From NCBI RefSeq assembly GCF_013256625.1, contig NZ_CP053908.1, positions 3,472,001 through 3,536,000 of the forward strand: DNA of 64,000 bases, written 5' to 3'. The DNA comes from Hymenobacter sp. BRD128 (GTDB lineage: Bacteria; Bacteroidota; Bacteroidia; Cytophagales; Hymenobacteraceae). The notes under the pieces were generated by a model. The model was given only the letters and a program-made list of their open reading frames with translations, did no database searches and was not told the DNA's origin. Of this stretch, positions 8,839 to 17,578 are shown in pieces. Position 1 is the stretch's first letter. Every line of letters begins with the position of its first letter. The position numbers and the translations under genes were made by a program.

Positions 8839-10410
8839 ATGAAACTAACATTTACGTGTCTTTTAACCTGGGTAGGAAGCTGGGCGTTGGTAGCGGCGGC
8901 GCAGGCACAGGCGCCCGCGAGCCGGCCCGCCGAGGCAGGCGGCACCGCAGTGCTAACGGGCCGCGTGGCCAACCCTACGAACGATACCATCGCCGTATCT
9001 ATTCACGACAGCCCGTTCGACAGCAAGGAGCGTATCAGCTATGCCCGTCTGAATGAGAAAGGTGAGTTTCGACTCAGCGTCCCGGTAGCGGGCTCTACCA
9101 AGGCCGATTTGGTGTATGGTGACGCAGTAGCCGACTTGTACCTGGACCCTGGCACCGACCTCGATGTGCGCTTTAAGGCCGAGGACTTGCCCGGCACGGT
9201 GAAATTCAAGGCCAATGACGTGCCGACCGGCTTTGCCACGCGCATTCGCAACAGCGCTAACCTAACCGACGCGCAGCGCCACCGCCAGCAGATGGCCAAT
9301 GCCAATTCTTACCTGGCCGAGTTTGACGAGCAGTTTGTATCGAACGATGGCTTTCAGGTGTTGCCCGACAACATTCAATTGTACGAAGCCCCGTTCGTCT
9401 CCTTCCTCGACTACCGCATTAAGCACGAGCGAAACTTCCTGGAAGACCGCGCTGCCCGGCAGTCTTTCACCATAGATTTTTATAACTATGCCAAGGCGGA
9501 GATTACTTATTCCAACGCCAATGACCGCCTGACTTTTCCCGATTTGCGCGAGCAGGTAGTGAGCACCGAGGGCCGCATGACTATGACGCCCGGCTACTTC
9601 GACTACCTGCGCGACCCCAACCTGCTGAACGACCAGACGGCCGTCGGCAACGAGCAGTTCCAAGAGTTTTTGCTCAACTATGTGCATTACATGGCCGCGC
9701 AGCAGAAGCACCTGCGCACCGACCCCGACTTTTACCCGTTTTGCTACGCCTTGGCCAGCAAGCGCCTCAACGGCCAGATGAAGCTGCTGACGCTGGGCCG
9801 CATCCTGCAAGAATCTTTTCGTTTTGGGCACGTGCGGCAGTCGGCCGCCATGCTGGCCGATTTTCGCGCGCTCGATACCCGCAAGCGTTACGTCGCAGCG
9901 CTCGACAACGATTTTACCAAGCATAAGGCCTTGGCCATCGGTGCGCAGGCGCCTGACTTCAAATTGCTATCCGCTACCGGCGACTCAGTGCGCCTGAGCA
10001 GCTTCCAGGGCAAGCTGGTTTATTTGAATTTCTGGAAAACAACCAACGGCCTGTGTCTTCGCGACTTAGCTTACGCCCAGGACCTAGCCAAGCGCTTCGA
10101 GGGCAAAAATATCGTGTTCGTAAACGTAGCGCTTGATGAGATGGAGCTGCCCTGGCGCCAGCTCGTGACCATAAAGAAACTGCCCGGTGTGCACGTGCGC
10201 GCCCTAGGCGGCCTGCGCTCGGAGGTAGCCAAAGCCTATAATCTGCAAGAAGTGCCGACCTACATTTTGCTCGGCGAAGATGGTACTATCCTCAACCCCA
10301 AGCCCAAGCGCCTGAGCAGCCGCGCCGCCGTGGATGAGATAAACCAGTCGTTTGGCCGGGCCGGCGTGTACAGCGCCGCCGTGGCGCAGCTGCCCAACAC
10401 GGCCAAGTAG
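8839..10410 (+). CDS. Exported TlpA/thioredoxin-like protein with an altered active site
   Basis: Periplasmic protein of 523 aa: signal peptide (cleavage near AAAQAQA), a beta-rich DUF4369-like N-terminal region (about 35-130), a helical middle region, and a C-terminal thioredoxin fold from about 375 (AIGAQAPDFKLLSATGDSV, then LVYLNFWK). The usual WCxxC is replaced by T-N-G-L-C: Asn403 stands where the first, nucleophilic Cys belongs and only Cys406 remains. The cis-Pro loop EVPTYILL is intact. Thiol-disulfide exchange by the normal mechanism is therefore unlikely, and a chaperone-like or binding role is possible. No operon partner is evident. Confidence 0.85.
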   Translation: MKLTFTCLLTWVGSWALVAAAQAQAPASRPAEAGGTAVLTGRVANPTNDTIAVSIHDSPFDSKERISYARLNEKGEFRLSVPVAGSTKADLVYGDAVADLYLDPGTDLDVRFKAEDLPGTVKFKANDVPTGFATRIRNSANLTDAQRHRQQMANANSYLAEFDEQFVSNDGFQVLPDNIQLYEAPFVSFLDYRIKHERNFLEDRAARQSFTIDFYNYAKAEITYSNANDRLTFPDLREQVVSTEGRMTMTPGYFDYLRDPNLLNDQTAVGNEQFQEFLLNYVHYMAAQQKHLRTDPDFYPFCYALASKRLNGQMKLLTLGRILQESFRFGHVRQSAAMLADFRALDTRKRYVAALDNDFTKHKALAIGAQAPDFKLLSATGDSVRLSSFQGKLVYLNFWKTTNGLCLRDLAYAQDLAKRFEGKNIVFVNVALDEMELPWRQLVTIKKLPGVHVRALGGLRSEVAKAYNLQEVPTYILLGEDGTILNPKPKRLSSRAAVDEINQSFGRAGVYSAAVAQLPNTAK

Positions 10411-10505
10411 CCCGCCCGCCGAGGCTAGCCGCGGGGCAGTGGCCAAAACTTCCGGGCCGCATTGCGTGTCTGTTGGGCTAGCCGGCTGGTGCCGACCTTT
10501 GCCTT

Positions 10506-11528
10506 ATGCGCTCTACTCTCCGCGACGCCGTTTCTTTTTTGCGCAAGGCCACTCCTGCCCGCGTGCTCAACGGCAGCCAGGTAGTGGCTTCCTACGTGCT
10601 GAGCCGCCTCACGGGGCGCGCCCGCGCCTGGGGCCTGCCGGTGGCATTGGCCTTTGAGCCTACTACGAGCTGCAACCTGCGCTGCCCCGAGTGCCCGAGT
10701 GGCCTGCGCTCATTTACGCGGCCCACGGGCATGCTGCCGGCCGAGCTGTTCAAGAAAACGATGGATGAGGTGGCTAGCCGGCTGTGGTACCTCATTTTTT
10801 ATTTCCAGGGCGAGCCGTACCTGCACCCGCAATTTCTTGACTTAGTAGAATATGCCAGCAAAAAAGGCCTCTACACGGCTACCAGCACCAATGCCCACTT
10901 TCTTACCGATGACAACGCCCGCCGCACGGTAGAGAGTGGCCTCGACCGCCTCATTATCTCGCTCGACGGCACCACGCAGGAGGTGTACCAGCAGTACCGC
11001 GTGGGCGGCAAGCTGGAAAAAGTACTGGCCGGCACCCGCAACGTAGTGAAGTGGCGTAAACAACTCAATAGCAGCACACCGCGCATTATCTTTCAATTTT
11101 TGGTAGTGCGGCCTAATGAGCACCAGATTGAAGATGCCCGGGCGCTAGCCCAGGCGATGGGCGTGGACGATGTGTGGTTTAAAACCGCTCAGATTTATGA
11201 TTACCAGCAGGGCTCACCGCTAATTCCGACCATCGATTATTACTCACGCTACGCGAATAATGGCAACGGCACGTTCAGCCTCAAAAACAAACTCGTGAAC
11301 GGCTGCTGGAAGATGTGGCACTCGTGCGTGGTCACCTGGGACGGCAAAGTAGTGCCCTGCTGTTTCGACAAAGATGCCGAATACCGGCTCGGCGACCGCC
11401 AGCACGAAAGCTTCCGTGCCCTCTGGCACGGCCAGAAATACCAGGGCTTCCGCCAGGCGCTGCTCAAGGGCCGCGACCAGATTGAGATGTGCCGCAACTG
11501 CACCGAAGGCACCAAGGTATGGGGCTAG
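10506..11528 (+). CDS. Radical SAM / SPASM domain protein
   Basis: Iron-sulfur enzyme of 340 aa. Seen: the 4Fe-4S radical SAM motif CNLRCPEC at about residues 58-65, the glycine-containing FQGEPYLHP strand, and a C-terminal SPASM-like Cys set (GCWKMWHSC, VVPCCFDKD, MCRNC) for auxiliary clusters. The substrate is not evident: no precursor peptide or pathway gene adjoins. Such proteins are common in Bacteroidota, often near envelope or glycan genes, but that context is absent here. Confidence 0.9.
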   Translation: MRSTLRDAVSFLRKATPARVLNGSQVVASYVLSRLTGRARAWGLPVALAFEPTTSCNLRCPECPSGLRSFTRPTGMLPAELFKKTMDEVASRLWYLIFYFQGEPYLHPQFLDLVEYASKKGLYTATSTNAHFLTDDNARRTVESGLDRLIISLDGTTQEVYQQYRVGGKLEKVLAGTRNVVKWRKQLNSSTPRIIFQFLVVRPNEHQIEDARALAQAMGVDDVWFKTAQIYDYQQGSPLIPTIDYYSRYANNGNGTFSLKNKLVNGCWKMWHSCVVTWDGKVVPCCFDKDAEYRLGDRQHESFRALWHGQKYQGFRQALLKGRDQIEMCRNCTEGTKVWG

Positions 11529-11552
11529 CGCCGGCCGCAGATTAGCTGCGAG

Positions 11553-11894
11553 CTATTTCTTGCCTTTCATCAGGTTTTTGCCCAGCGACTCTATTTGCAG
11601 GATGAACTGGTCGACGTCCCCGTTGGCGTAGGCGCCGTAGGCCGACGAGATAGTACCCTTGGCCCCATCGGCAGTTTCAACGGCGTAGAGGATGGCGGCA
11701 TCGTCGGGATTGCTTTCGCCCTCAAAGCGGAAATAATCGACGATGGTCGCTTCTTCGGGGCTAAAAGTGCGGGCGCTGTCGTTGTCCATCGTGGTCAGGC
11801 GGCCGTCCTTCACGGTAAAATCGTGGGTGTAGCCCTGGCTTTTGAGCTTCTTTTCGACGGTCGTCATCGAAGTCATTTCTTCTTTATCCTGCAT
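11553..11894 (-). CDS. Conserved small Bacteroidota protein (legacy name phosphoribosylpyrophosphate synthetase)
   Basis: Soluble protein of about 113 aa. It contains the family hallmark GYTHDFTVKDG, then YFRFEGESNPDDAAILYAVET and DGAKGTISSAYGAYA in pieces spread over the chain. This family carries an old database name (PRPP synthetase) that is not supported by any catalytic motif. The start is uncertain: Met at 11894 is used, and 11918 is also in frame. Function is unknown. Confidence 0.75.
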   Translation of the reverse strand: MQDKEEMTSMTTVEKKLKSQGYTHDFTVKDGRLTTMDNDSARTFSPEEATIVDYFRFEGESNPDDAAILYAVETADGAKGTISSAYGAYANGDVDQFILQIESLGKNLMKGKK

Positions 11895-12009
11895 GGCAAT
11901 AGGTATTTCAAATGGCAAAATATGAGGCTGGCCTGAAGCAGGCCGCCCCGGCTATACGGAGCCGGGGCGGTCGGGGGTTAATAGCAGATACAGTTTTTGC
12001 ATGGGCAAG

Positions 12010-12201
12010 CTAGCGGGCCACCGAGCGCGCCTCAATGGTGCGTTGCAAAGCCTCCACATCAAGCGCGGCGCCGCAGGCACCACCGCAGCCTTTGGCGCAA
12101 CCGGCCTGGCCTTTGGCGGCGAAGGCTAGCCACAAGCGCCGGCCCATATAGAAAAGCGCAGCGGCGAAAAGAGCAAGGATAATGAGCAGTTGAACGTCCA
12201 T
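12010..12201 (-). CDS. Small Cys-rich single-pass membrane protein (FeoB-associated type)
   Basis: 63-aa protein: one N-terminal membrane helix (about residues 3-19), a basic turn (GRRLW), then a cysteine cluster GCAKGCGGACGA and a short amphipathic tail. The architecture fits the FeoB-associated Cys-rich membrane protein family, thought to assist ferrous iron handling. No feoA/feoB is next to it in this window, so the assignment rests on architecture alone. Confidence 0.6.
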   Translation of the reverse strand: MDVQLLIILALFAAALFYMGRRLWLAFAAKGQAGCAKGCGGACGAALDVEALQRTIEARSVAR

Positions 12202-12254
12202 GATACAAGCAAAACGGCGTAGACGGGCGGAAAGTTTGCCGGAGCACTGCGCGC

Positions 12255-13301
12255 TTACAAGCGGCCCAGGGTCGCCAGCTTCTGCGTGATTTCGTCTACG
12301 TCGCTGGTGCGTGCTACCAGCTTGCCCTGGGGGTCGAGCAGTAGGTAGGTGGGAAAGGAATTGATATTATAACCGATGATAACGGGACCATCTGTGCCTT
12401 GAAGCTCTGAGAGCTGTAGGCCCGGCACCTGGTGCTGTCGGATGGCCTTTTTCCATAGCGGCGCGCTATTAGGGCCTTCCAGCGCAACACCGATAATAGT
12501 CAGTTTGTCGGCGTACTGCTGGTGCAGGGTCTTAACCTTCGGCATAGCCTCTAGGCACGGATGGCACCAGTGCCCCCAAAAATCAAGCAGCACATATTTG
12601 CCGCGATAGGTAGCCAGCGAATGCTGGACGCCCGCCGTATCGGCCATGCTGAAAGTAGTCACTGCCTTGCCCAAAGTAGGCTGGTTGCGGAGAATAGCAA
12701 CGCGCTCGGCAGCCCGCTGCCCGTACCAGCTTTGGCGCACGGCGGGCGTCAGGCACTGCAGCAGCCTTTCATATTCGGCCCCCGGGTAATTAAGCTGCAT
12801 CTTCGTTTGCTGGTAGAGCTGGTAAGCGCTGGTACGGGCCGCCAGGTGCGCCTTAATAAACTGACGGGCAGCCTGCGCTTGTTGCGGCTGGTCATCGGCT
12901 GTCGGCTTAAGTGATTTGCCGTAGTCCTTCCAGCCCACGGTGTGGTTATATGCGCTCAGCACGTTGTTCTCGGGCGTGCCAGTGGCATCGAGCCGATTTA
13001 GCTGGTGCGCCGTGCCTCGCACATGCACGGTGCCCGGCTCTACCCAGAACCATTGAGATTCAAAACTCCCCCCCGCATTACGAAATATGATATTGCCCAT
13101 GCCGTCGTCGGTCGCGGGGATGGCCTGCGCAAAATGGCCATTCACCACCCGTAGCGTATCGGTGTAATCTTTACCTTGGCGGGTGTAGTGATACTCGGCC
13201 GTGCGGGTGCCCATGCCGGTAATGTCGCCGATGAGCTGGATTTGGGCACAAGCAGGGCTAGCCAGTAGCGCAGCTAAGGCCAGGGGTAGCAGGGTTTTCA
13301 T
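12255..13301 (-). CDS. Periplasmic TlpA-family thiol-disulfide oxidoreductase
   Basis: 348 aa with a signal peptide (cleavage near ASPACA), an N-terminal DUF4369 beta domain (about 20-115), a helical linker and a C-terminal thioredoxin fold. The active site is intact: DFWGHWCHPC gives a CHPC motif, and the cis-Pro loop NSFPTYLLLD is present. Expected to act as a periplasmic reductant or isomerase. Unlike the protein at 8839-10410, both cysteines are kept. The small Cys-rich membrane gene lies downstream on the same strand. Confidence 0.9.
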   Translation of the reverse strand: MKTLLPLALAALLASPACAQIQLIGDITGMGTRTAEYHYTRQGKDYTDTLRVVNGHFAQAIPATDDGMGNIIFRNAGGSFESQWFWVEPGTVHVRGTAHQLNRLDATGTPENNVLSAYNHTVGWKDYGKSLKPTADDQPQQAQAARQFIKAHLAARTSAYQLYQQTKMQLNYPGAEYERLLQCLTPAVRQSWYGQRAAERVAILRNQPTLGKAVTTFSMADTAGVQHSLATYRGKYVLLDFWGHWCHPCLEAMPKVKTLHQQYADKLTIIGVALEGPNSAPLWKKAIRQHQVPGLQLSELQGTDGPVIIGYNINSFPTYLLLDPQGKLVARTSDVDEITQKLATLGRL

Positions 13302-13328
13302 AAGGCGCGGAATTAAGAGCGCCCTAAG

Positions 13329-14147
13329 CTACGACTTATAGCTTTCCTTCCAATGCTGCTTCAGCACGGCCTGCATCTGGTCGTGCACGTGGCCGTTGGT
13401 GGCCAGGGTTTCGCGGTTGAAAACGGGGTCGCCGTCGGCTAGCCACTGCGTGACGCGGCCGCCCGCCTCGCGCACCAGCAGAATGCCCGCCGCCACGTCG
13501 TAGGCATTGATGTTGAATTCGAAGTAGCTGTCGAAGCGCCCGCAGGCCACGTAGGCCAGGTCGGTAGCCGCCGAGCCCCAGCGCCGGATGCCACGCGAGT
13601 GCTGCGCATACTCGGCCAGGATGGCCAGGTAGGCATCCATATGGTCAAACTTGTAGAACGGCAGGCCGGTGGCAATGAGTGTATCATCCATCTGCGTGGC
13701 TGAGCTTACGTGGATAGGCTGGTCGTTCAAAAACGCGCCGTGGCCCTGCGCGCCGCGGAAGCACTCGTCGCGGCTCACCTCGTACACCACACCCAGTACC
13801 GGCTCGTTGCCCCTGGCTAGGGCCACGCTCACGGCAAAGCACGGCAGGCCGTGAATGAAGTTGGTGGTGCCGTCGAGCGGGTCGATTATCCAGCGGTAGG
13901 CTACGCTAGCATCGGAATTAGCCACGGTGCCTTCTTCGGTCACGAAGCCGGCCTCGGGAAATAGGTTCTGCAGGCCTTCGACCAGCATTTTTTCTGATTC
14001 CTTATCGACGTAGGAAACCAAGTCGTGCAGGCCCTTGGTCACAATTTTTGATTGGTCGAAGCTACTCACTTGCTGGCGGATGAAAGCGCCGGCCTGGCGG
14101 CAGAGGCCAGCGACGGAGTAGGAAAGCTGAAGAAGGTCGGGGGTCAT
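13329..14147 (-). CDS. Inositol monophosphatase family protein (SuhB-like)
   Basis: 272-aa Mg2+-dependent phosphatase. Seen: FVTEEGT supplying metal-site Glu residues, the diagnostic WIIDPLDGTTNFIHGLP motif, and the C-terminal signature YDVAAGILLVREAGG. Size and motifs match bacterial SuhB-type enzymes, which hydrolyse inositol phosphates and related sugar phosphates; the exact substrate is not predictable. It is followed by tlpA on the same strand and separated from lnt by a palindromic repeat. Confidence 0.94.
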   Translation of the reverse strand: MTPDLLQLSYSVAGLCRQAGAFIRQQVSSFDQSKIVTKGLHDLVSYVDKESEKMLVEGLQNLFPEAGFVTEEGTVANSDASVAYRWIIDPLDGTTNFIHGLPCFAVSVALARGNEPVLGVVYEVSRDECFRGAQGHGAFLNDQPIHVSSATQMDDTLIATGLPFYKFDHMDAYLAILAEYAQHSRGIRRWGSAATDLAYVACGRFDSYFEFNINAYDVAAGILLVREAGGRVTQWLADGDPVFNRETLATNGHVHDQMQAVLKQHWKESYKS

Positions 14148-14186
14148 CGATTTTCTTATTTATGATATACTACCTTAAAAATTCCT

Positions 14187-14267
14187 TGTCAGGCTGACGA
14201 AGGAAACGTCTTGCCAGCGCCGTTGAGTGAAGCGGCCAAAATGCTTCCTTCGTCAGCCCGACGGACA
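14187..14267. repeat. Intergenic inverted repeat between lnt and the phosphatase gene
   Basis: Perfect 14-bp arms at 14192-14205 (GGCTGACGAAGGAA) and 14245-14258, flanked by TGTC (14187) and GACA (14264). The TGTCA-type start and size resemble the other intergenic inverted repeats at 21.4 kb and 33.7 kb. Confidence 0.75.
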
Positions 14268-14290
14268 GTTTTTGGCACGTCAGACAACAG

Positions 14291-15958
14291 CTAGGCCAGC
14301 ATTTTCTTGCGGCGCAGCGCCGCCACGAGCACCAGCCCGATTATCCCGAGCACGGCCAGCACCTGCGCGCCGCGCCCAATGAGCTCGCCGTAGCGCACGT
14401 AAAACGTTTCTTCGCTATTGAGGTGCACGGTGGCGCGGCTGCTAGCCCCCACCCACCAGCCGGTGCGGTGCGAAATGGTACCGCGCTGGTCGATGAAGGC
14501 CGAGATGCCGGTATTGGCCGAGCGGGCGAGGTCGCGGCGGGTCTCGATGCAGCGCAGGGCGCCGTAGGCCAGGTGCTGCCGAAAGCCCGGCGAGTCGCTC
14601 CACCAGCCGTCGTTGGTGATGAGGCCCAGCAGGGTGGCGCCGTTGTGCACGTATTCGGCCACAAAGTCGCCGTAGATGCTTTCGTAGCAGATGAGCGGAG
14701 CTAGCCGCAGGCCGGGCGTAGCGGGCGGCGCCGGAAATACCGTGCGCTCATCCTGCGAGCCGTAGGAGCCAACGATACCGCCGAGGTCGATATTCTTGAG
14801 CACGCTGCTGAGAGCCGGCGGAATTTTTTCCACCCCTGGCACCAGCTTGCTTTTGTGGTAGAACTGCGGCGCCGCAGTAGCATCAGCAAAAAAAGCCGCC
14901 GCGTTGAAAATGTCGTAGTAGCCCACGTCGTCGCGATGCCGGGCCGTGGGCGAGGCATGGGCCGCGTCGGGATACGTGCTGAGGCTCGTGACGCCCACCA
15001 GCAAACTCAGGCCCGGATGCCGGGCCAGCAGCTCCTGCCGTATGCGCGCCACCTGCGGCGTTTGAGCGAAGGTAGTTTCGAAGAGTGGCTCTTCCAGCGA
15101 GGTTTCGGGCCACAGCACCAGCCGCGTTTGCGGGGTAATGCTAGCCTCGGTGCGCTGGAGCATGCGTGTCAACTGTTCATTATAGGGAATAAAGCGGGGA
15201 TTTTCGGGAAACTTCTCGTTGTAGGGGTCCACGTTAGGCTGCACCACCACGACCTCAATACCAGGGCCTTTTTCCTGAAATCCGTGGTTGATAATAGAAG
15301 AAACCGTACTCGGCAGCCAGATGGCCGCCAGCGGTAGCGACCAGCGCCAACGACGCGGCCCATTGAGAGCCCACAATGGCACGCCGCCCGTTCCGAACCA
15401 CGCCCAGAATATCAGCACATTCACCCCCAGCACCCACAGCGAGCCGCCCAAGAAGCCGGTGTACTCGTACCACTGCACCCAGCTCGTGGCGCTGGCAAAG
15501 CCGTTGCCCAGCGTGAGCCAGGGCCACGACAAGTCCCAGTGCAGGTGCAATTGCTCGAAGGCTATCCAATAGACGGGCAACGAGAGGTAACCGACTGTAT
15601 TCCCGAACCGCTCCTTGGTGCGCCGAAACGCCAGCAGCGGCAGGCACATGAGCGCGGCATTGAGCACCACGGCGGCGATGCCGCCGCCCAGCGTGCTGTA
15701 GCTTACCCACCAGGTGGTGAAGGCGTTCCAGAGAAACAAAAAGAAATACGTATTGGCAAACACGCGCCCACGCCGGGCACCCTGCGCCGTGAGCACCTGC
15801 TCTAGCCGCAGGTAGGGCACGAAGCCTACGAACAACAGCAGCGCCAGCGGTGCGGGGTGCACCGGCCAGGCCGCCCACAGCAGCCCGGCGCCCAGCAGGG
15901 CCAGCAGCGGCGGCGACTGCCCCAGGCGGGCTAGCGGGCCGCTAGGCGTCGGGGTCAT
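14291..15958 (-). CDS. lnt: Apolipoprotein N-acyltransferase
   Basis: Integral membrane enzyme of about 555 aa that adds the third acyl chain to lipoproteins. Seen: an N-terminal set of six or more membrane helices (about 15-240) and a periplasmic nitrilase-like domain with the catalytic Glu in LVLWPETSLEEP, Lys in FYHKSKLVPG and the nucleophile Cys in LICYESIYGD, plus a C-terminal helix. I start at Met 15958, giving a 17-base overlap with the end of rsmI, typical of coupled genes; an upstream in-frame Met at 16048 would add a Thr/Pro-rich stretch lying wholly inside rsmI. The exported lipoproteins in this window depend on this pathway. Confidence 0.93.
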   Translation of the reverse strand: MTPTPSGPLARLGQSPPLLALLGAGLLWAAWPVHPAPLALLLFVGFVPYLRLEQVLTAQGARRGRVFANTYFFLFLWNAFTTWWVSYSTLGGGIAAVVLNAALMCLPLLAFRRTKERFGNTVGYLSLPVYWIAFEQLHLHWDLSWPWLTLGNGFASATSWVQWYEYTGFLGGSLWVLGVNVLIFWAWFGTGGVPLWALNGPRRWRWSLPLAAIWLPSTVSSIINHGFQEKGPGIEVVVVQPNVDPYNEKFPENPRFIPYNEQLTRMLQRTEASITPQTRLVLWPETSLEEPLFETTFAQTPQVARIRQELLARHPGLSLLVGVTSLSTYPDAAHASPTARHRDDVGYYDIFNAAAFFADATAAPQFYHKSKLVPGVEKIPPALSSVLKNIDLGGIVGSYGSQDERTVFPAPPATPGLRLAPLICYESIYGDFVAEYVHNGATLLGLITNDGWWSDSPGFRQHLAYGALRCIETRRDLARSANTGISAFIDQRGTISHRTGWWVGASSRATVHLNSEETFYVRYGELIGRGAQVLAVLGIIGLVLVAALRRKKMLA

Positions 15959-16721
15959 CGTCGGCGTCGCCATCATCGTCGGGGTGGTCGTCGTCGCGGT
16001 CGTCGCGGGAGTGGTATTTGCTGCGCTCACTGCGTTCTTGTTTAGCACCTTCTACTACCAGTACAATTTCGCCCTTAATGGCCGGGCGGGCGCCCAGCGT
16101 AGCGGCCAGCTCGCCGAGCGGGGCGGTGAGGGTTTCCTCAAATAGCTTGGTTAATTCGCGGCTGACGCTGGCCGGGCGCTCGGAGCCGAATACCTCGGCA
16201 AGCTGCGTGAGCGTCTTGACAATGCGGTGCGGCGACTCGTAAAAAATTAGCGTCCGGGTTTCGCGGGCCAGCTCTTGCAGGCGGGTCTGGCGGCCTTTCT
16301 TGGCGGGCAGAAAGCCTTCAAAGGCAAACCGCTCGGCGCCGAAGCCCGATTTCAGCAAGGCCGGCACCAGGGCTGTGGGGCCGGGCAGGCACTCCACCGC
16401 TAGCCCCCTGGCCAGGCACTCGCGCACCAGCAGGAAGCCGGGGTCGGAGATGCCGGGCGTGCCGGCGTCGCTCACCAGGGCCATGCGCTCGCCCTTGGCC
16501 AGGCGCTCCAGCAGGTGGGGCACCTGCTTGTGCTCGTTGTGCAAATGGTAGGCTAGCAGGGGCTTCTTCAGCTCCAAGTGCTGCAGTAGGCGGCCGCTGG
16601 TGCGGGTGTCTTCGCAGAGCACCAGGTCTACTTCGCGTAGCGTGCGAATGGCCCGCAGCGTAATGTCTTCGAGGTTGCCGATGGGCGTGGGCACAAGGGT
16701 CAGGGCAGCGGCTTCGGGCAT
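15942..16721 (-). CDS. rsmI: 16S rRNA (cytidine-1402-2'-O)-methyltransferase
   Basis: 259-aa SAM-dependent enzyme methylating C1402 of 16S rRNA. Seen: the N-terminal signature LVPTPIGNLEDITLRA, CEDTRTS, the glycine-rich LVSDAGTPGISDPG and FYESPHR. The start Met precedes PEAAALTLVPTP; an in-frame Met 33 bases upstream would overlap the promoter element. The last 30 or so residues form an unusual Asp/Arg/His-rich tail encoded by GTC/ATC-type trinucleotide repeats, and overlap the start of lnt. Confidence 0.95.
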   Translation of the reverse strand: MPEAAALTLVPTPIGNLEDITLRAIRTLREVDLVLCEDTRTSGRLLQHLELKKPLLAYHLHNEHKQVPHLLERLAKGERMALVSDAGTPGISDPGFLLVRECLARGLAVECLPGPTALVPALLKSGFGAERFAFEGFLPAKKGRQTRLQELARETRTLIFYESPHRIVKTLTQLAEVFGSERPASVSRELTKLFEETLTAPLGELAATLGARPAIKGEIVLVVEGAKQERSERSKYHSRDDRDDDHPDDDGDADDDPDA

Positions 16722-16726
16722 GGCGG

Positions 16727-16755
16727 CAAAGGTACGGTAAACCCAAACGGGCAAA
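16727..16755 (-). promoter_or_regulatory. rsmI: Bacteroidota promoter of rsmI (TTTG-N17-TACCTTTG)
   Basis: On the minus strand TTTG (16755-16752), a 17-base spacer and TACCTTTG (16734-16727) fit the -33/-7 consensus of the phylum. The -7 element ends only five bases before the ATG, so the predicted mRNA has a very short leader or none. Confidence 0.6.
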
Positions 16756-16797
16756 CCTAAGTAAACCCCTCTACCAATTGCTTAGCTTTCCCTCCCT

Positions 16798-17319
16798 ATG
16801 TCAGTCGACCCGAACAATCGTCCCATCCGCGTCATCAACGACGATACTACCGAAGAAGAATTTGCCGCTGGCCTGCGCATTCCCAACGCCGACCCGCCCA
16901 AGAATGAGAAGGCGCGCGGTGGCTTCGGCAACCGTGATGGCAAGGAAGGCTTTGGCACCGATAGCAGCGAGGGCATCACGGCCGTGGCCATGAATGCGCC
17001 CACCGACAGCCCCGACGACAAGCAGCCCGGCGACAACATGCGCACGGCCGGCGAGGGTGCCGACCAGCGCCGCGACCAGGACCTGCCCAGCCCCGACGAC
17101 GAGCGCGATGAGGATGGCAACCGCCCCAAGCGTGGCCCCGTCGATGAGCTCGAAGCCGACGACCTGCGCAAAGGCCCCGACGAAATGGAGGACCGCAACT
17201 CGCACGTGGGCATGGGCCAGATGGCGCCCAAGCCCCAAAAACCCGTGACGGGCACCGATACCAACGCCGAGCTCACCGACCCCGGCGCCAAGGATTCGGC
17301 TATTGACCAAGGCTTTTAA
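16798..17319 (+). CDS. Highly hydrophilic, low-complexity acidic protein of unknown function
   Basis: 173 aa, almost free of hydrophobic segments and without cysteine. It is dominated by Asp, Glu, Pro, Gly, Asn, Lys and Arg, with blocks such as SPDDERDEDGNRPKR. No enzyme motif, signal peptide or membrane helix. The composition (high Gly, charged, predicted disordered) fits hydrophilin-type stress proteins, an inference only. It is first of three co-directional hydrophilic genes; the two downstream microproteins share a motif that this one lacks. Confidence 0.75.
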   Translation: MSVDPNNRPIRVINDDTTEEEFAAGLRIPNADPPKNEKARGGFGNRDGKEGFGTDSSEGITAVAMNAPTDSPDDKQPGDNMRTAGEGADQRRDQDLPSPDDERDEDGNRPKRGPVDELEADDLRKGPDEMEDRNSHVGMGQMAPKPQKPVTGTDTNAELTDPGAKDSAIDQGF

Positions 17320-17352
17320 ATCAAACTTTTCAACTTATACCCTAGCAAAATC

Positions 17353-17526
17353 ATGGCAGACCATAAAGCAAATAAGCAAGGCGAATCGCACCAGGGTGGC
17401 CCCAACGTGGCCAAAAAAGCCGCCGGCACTGGCGAAGACAACGACGCTGAGCGCGACGAAAAAACGGAAAAGCGCTTGCAGCAGGATGCGCAGGACGCGC
17501 CCGTGACGCACCCCAACCGCCACTAG
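17353..17526 (+). CDS. Hydrophilic microprotein with C-terminal THPNR motif (57 aa)
   Basis: 57-aa protein starting at ATG 17353 and ending HPNRH at TAG 17524-17526. It is Lys/Glu/Asp/Gln-rich with no hydrophobic segment. Its C-terminal half aligns with the product of 17579-17791: both carry D-E-x-T-E-x-R-L, three variable residues, A-Q-D-A, two variable residues, then T-H-P-N-R (15 of 22 positions identical). This similarity, plus its position 33 bases after the preceding gene, supports it as real although it is too short for many gene callers. Function unknown; a stress-related disordered protein is one possibility. Confidence 0.72.
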   Translation: MADHKANKQGESHQGGPNVAKKAAGTGEDNDAERDEKTEKRLQQDAQDAPVTHPNRH

Positions 17527-17578
17527 TCGCTTAGCTGGGCTAGCGCTGCTTTTTACCTCACTGCTCATTCCTTTTCCC

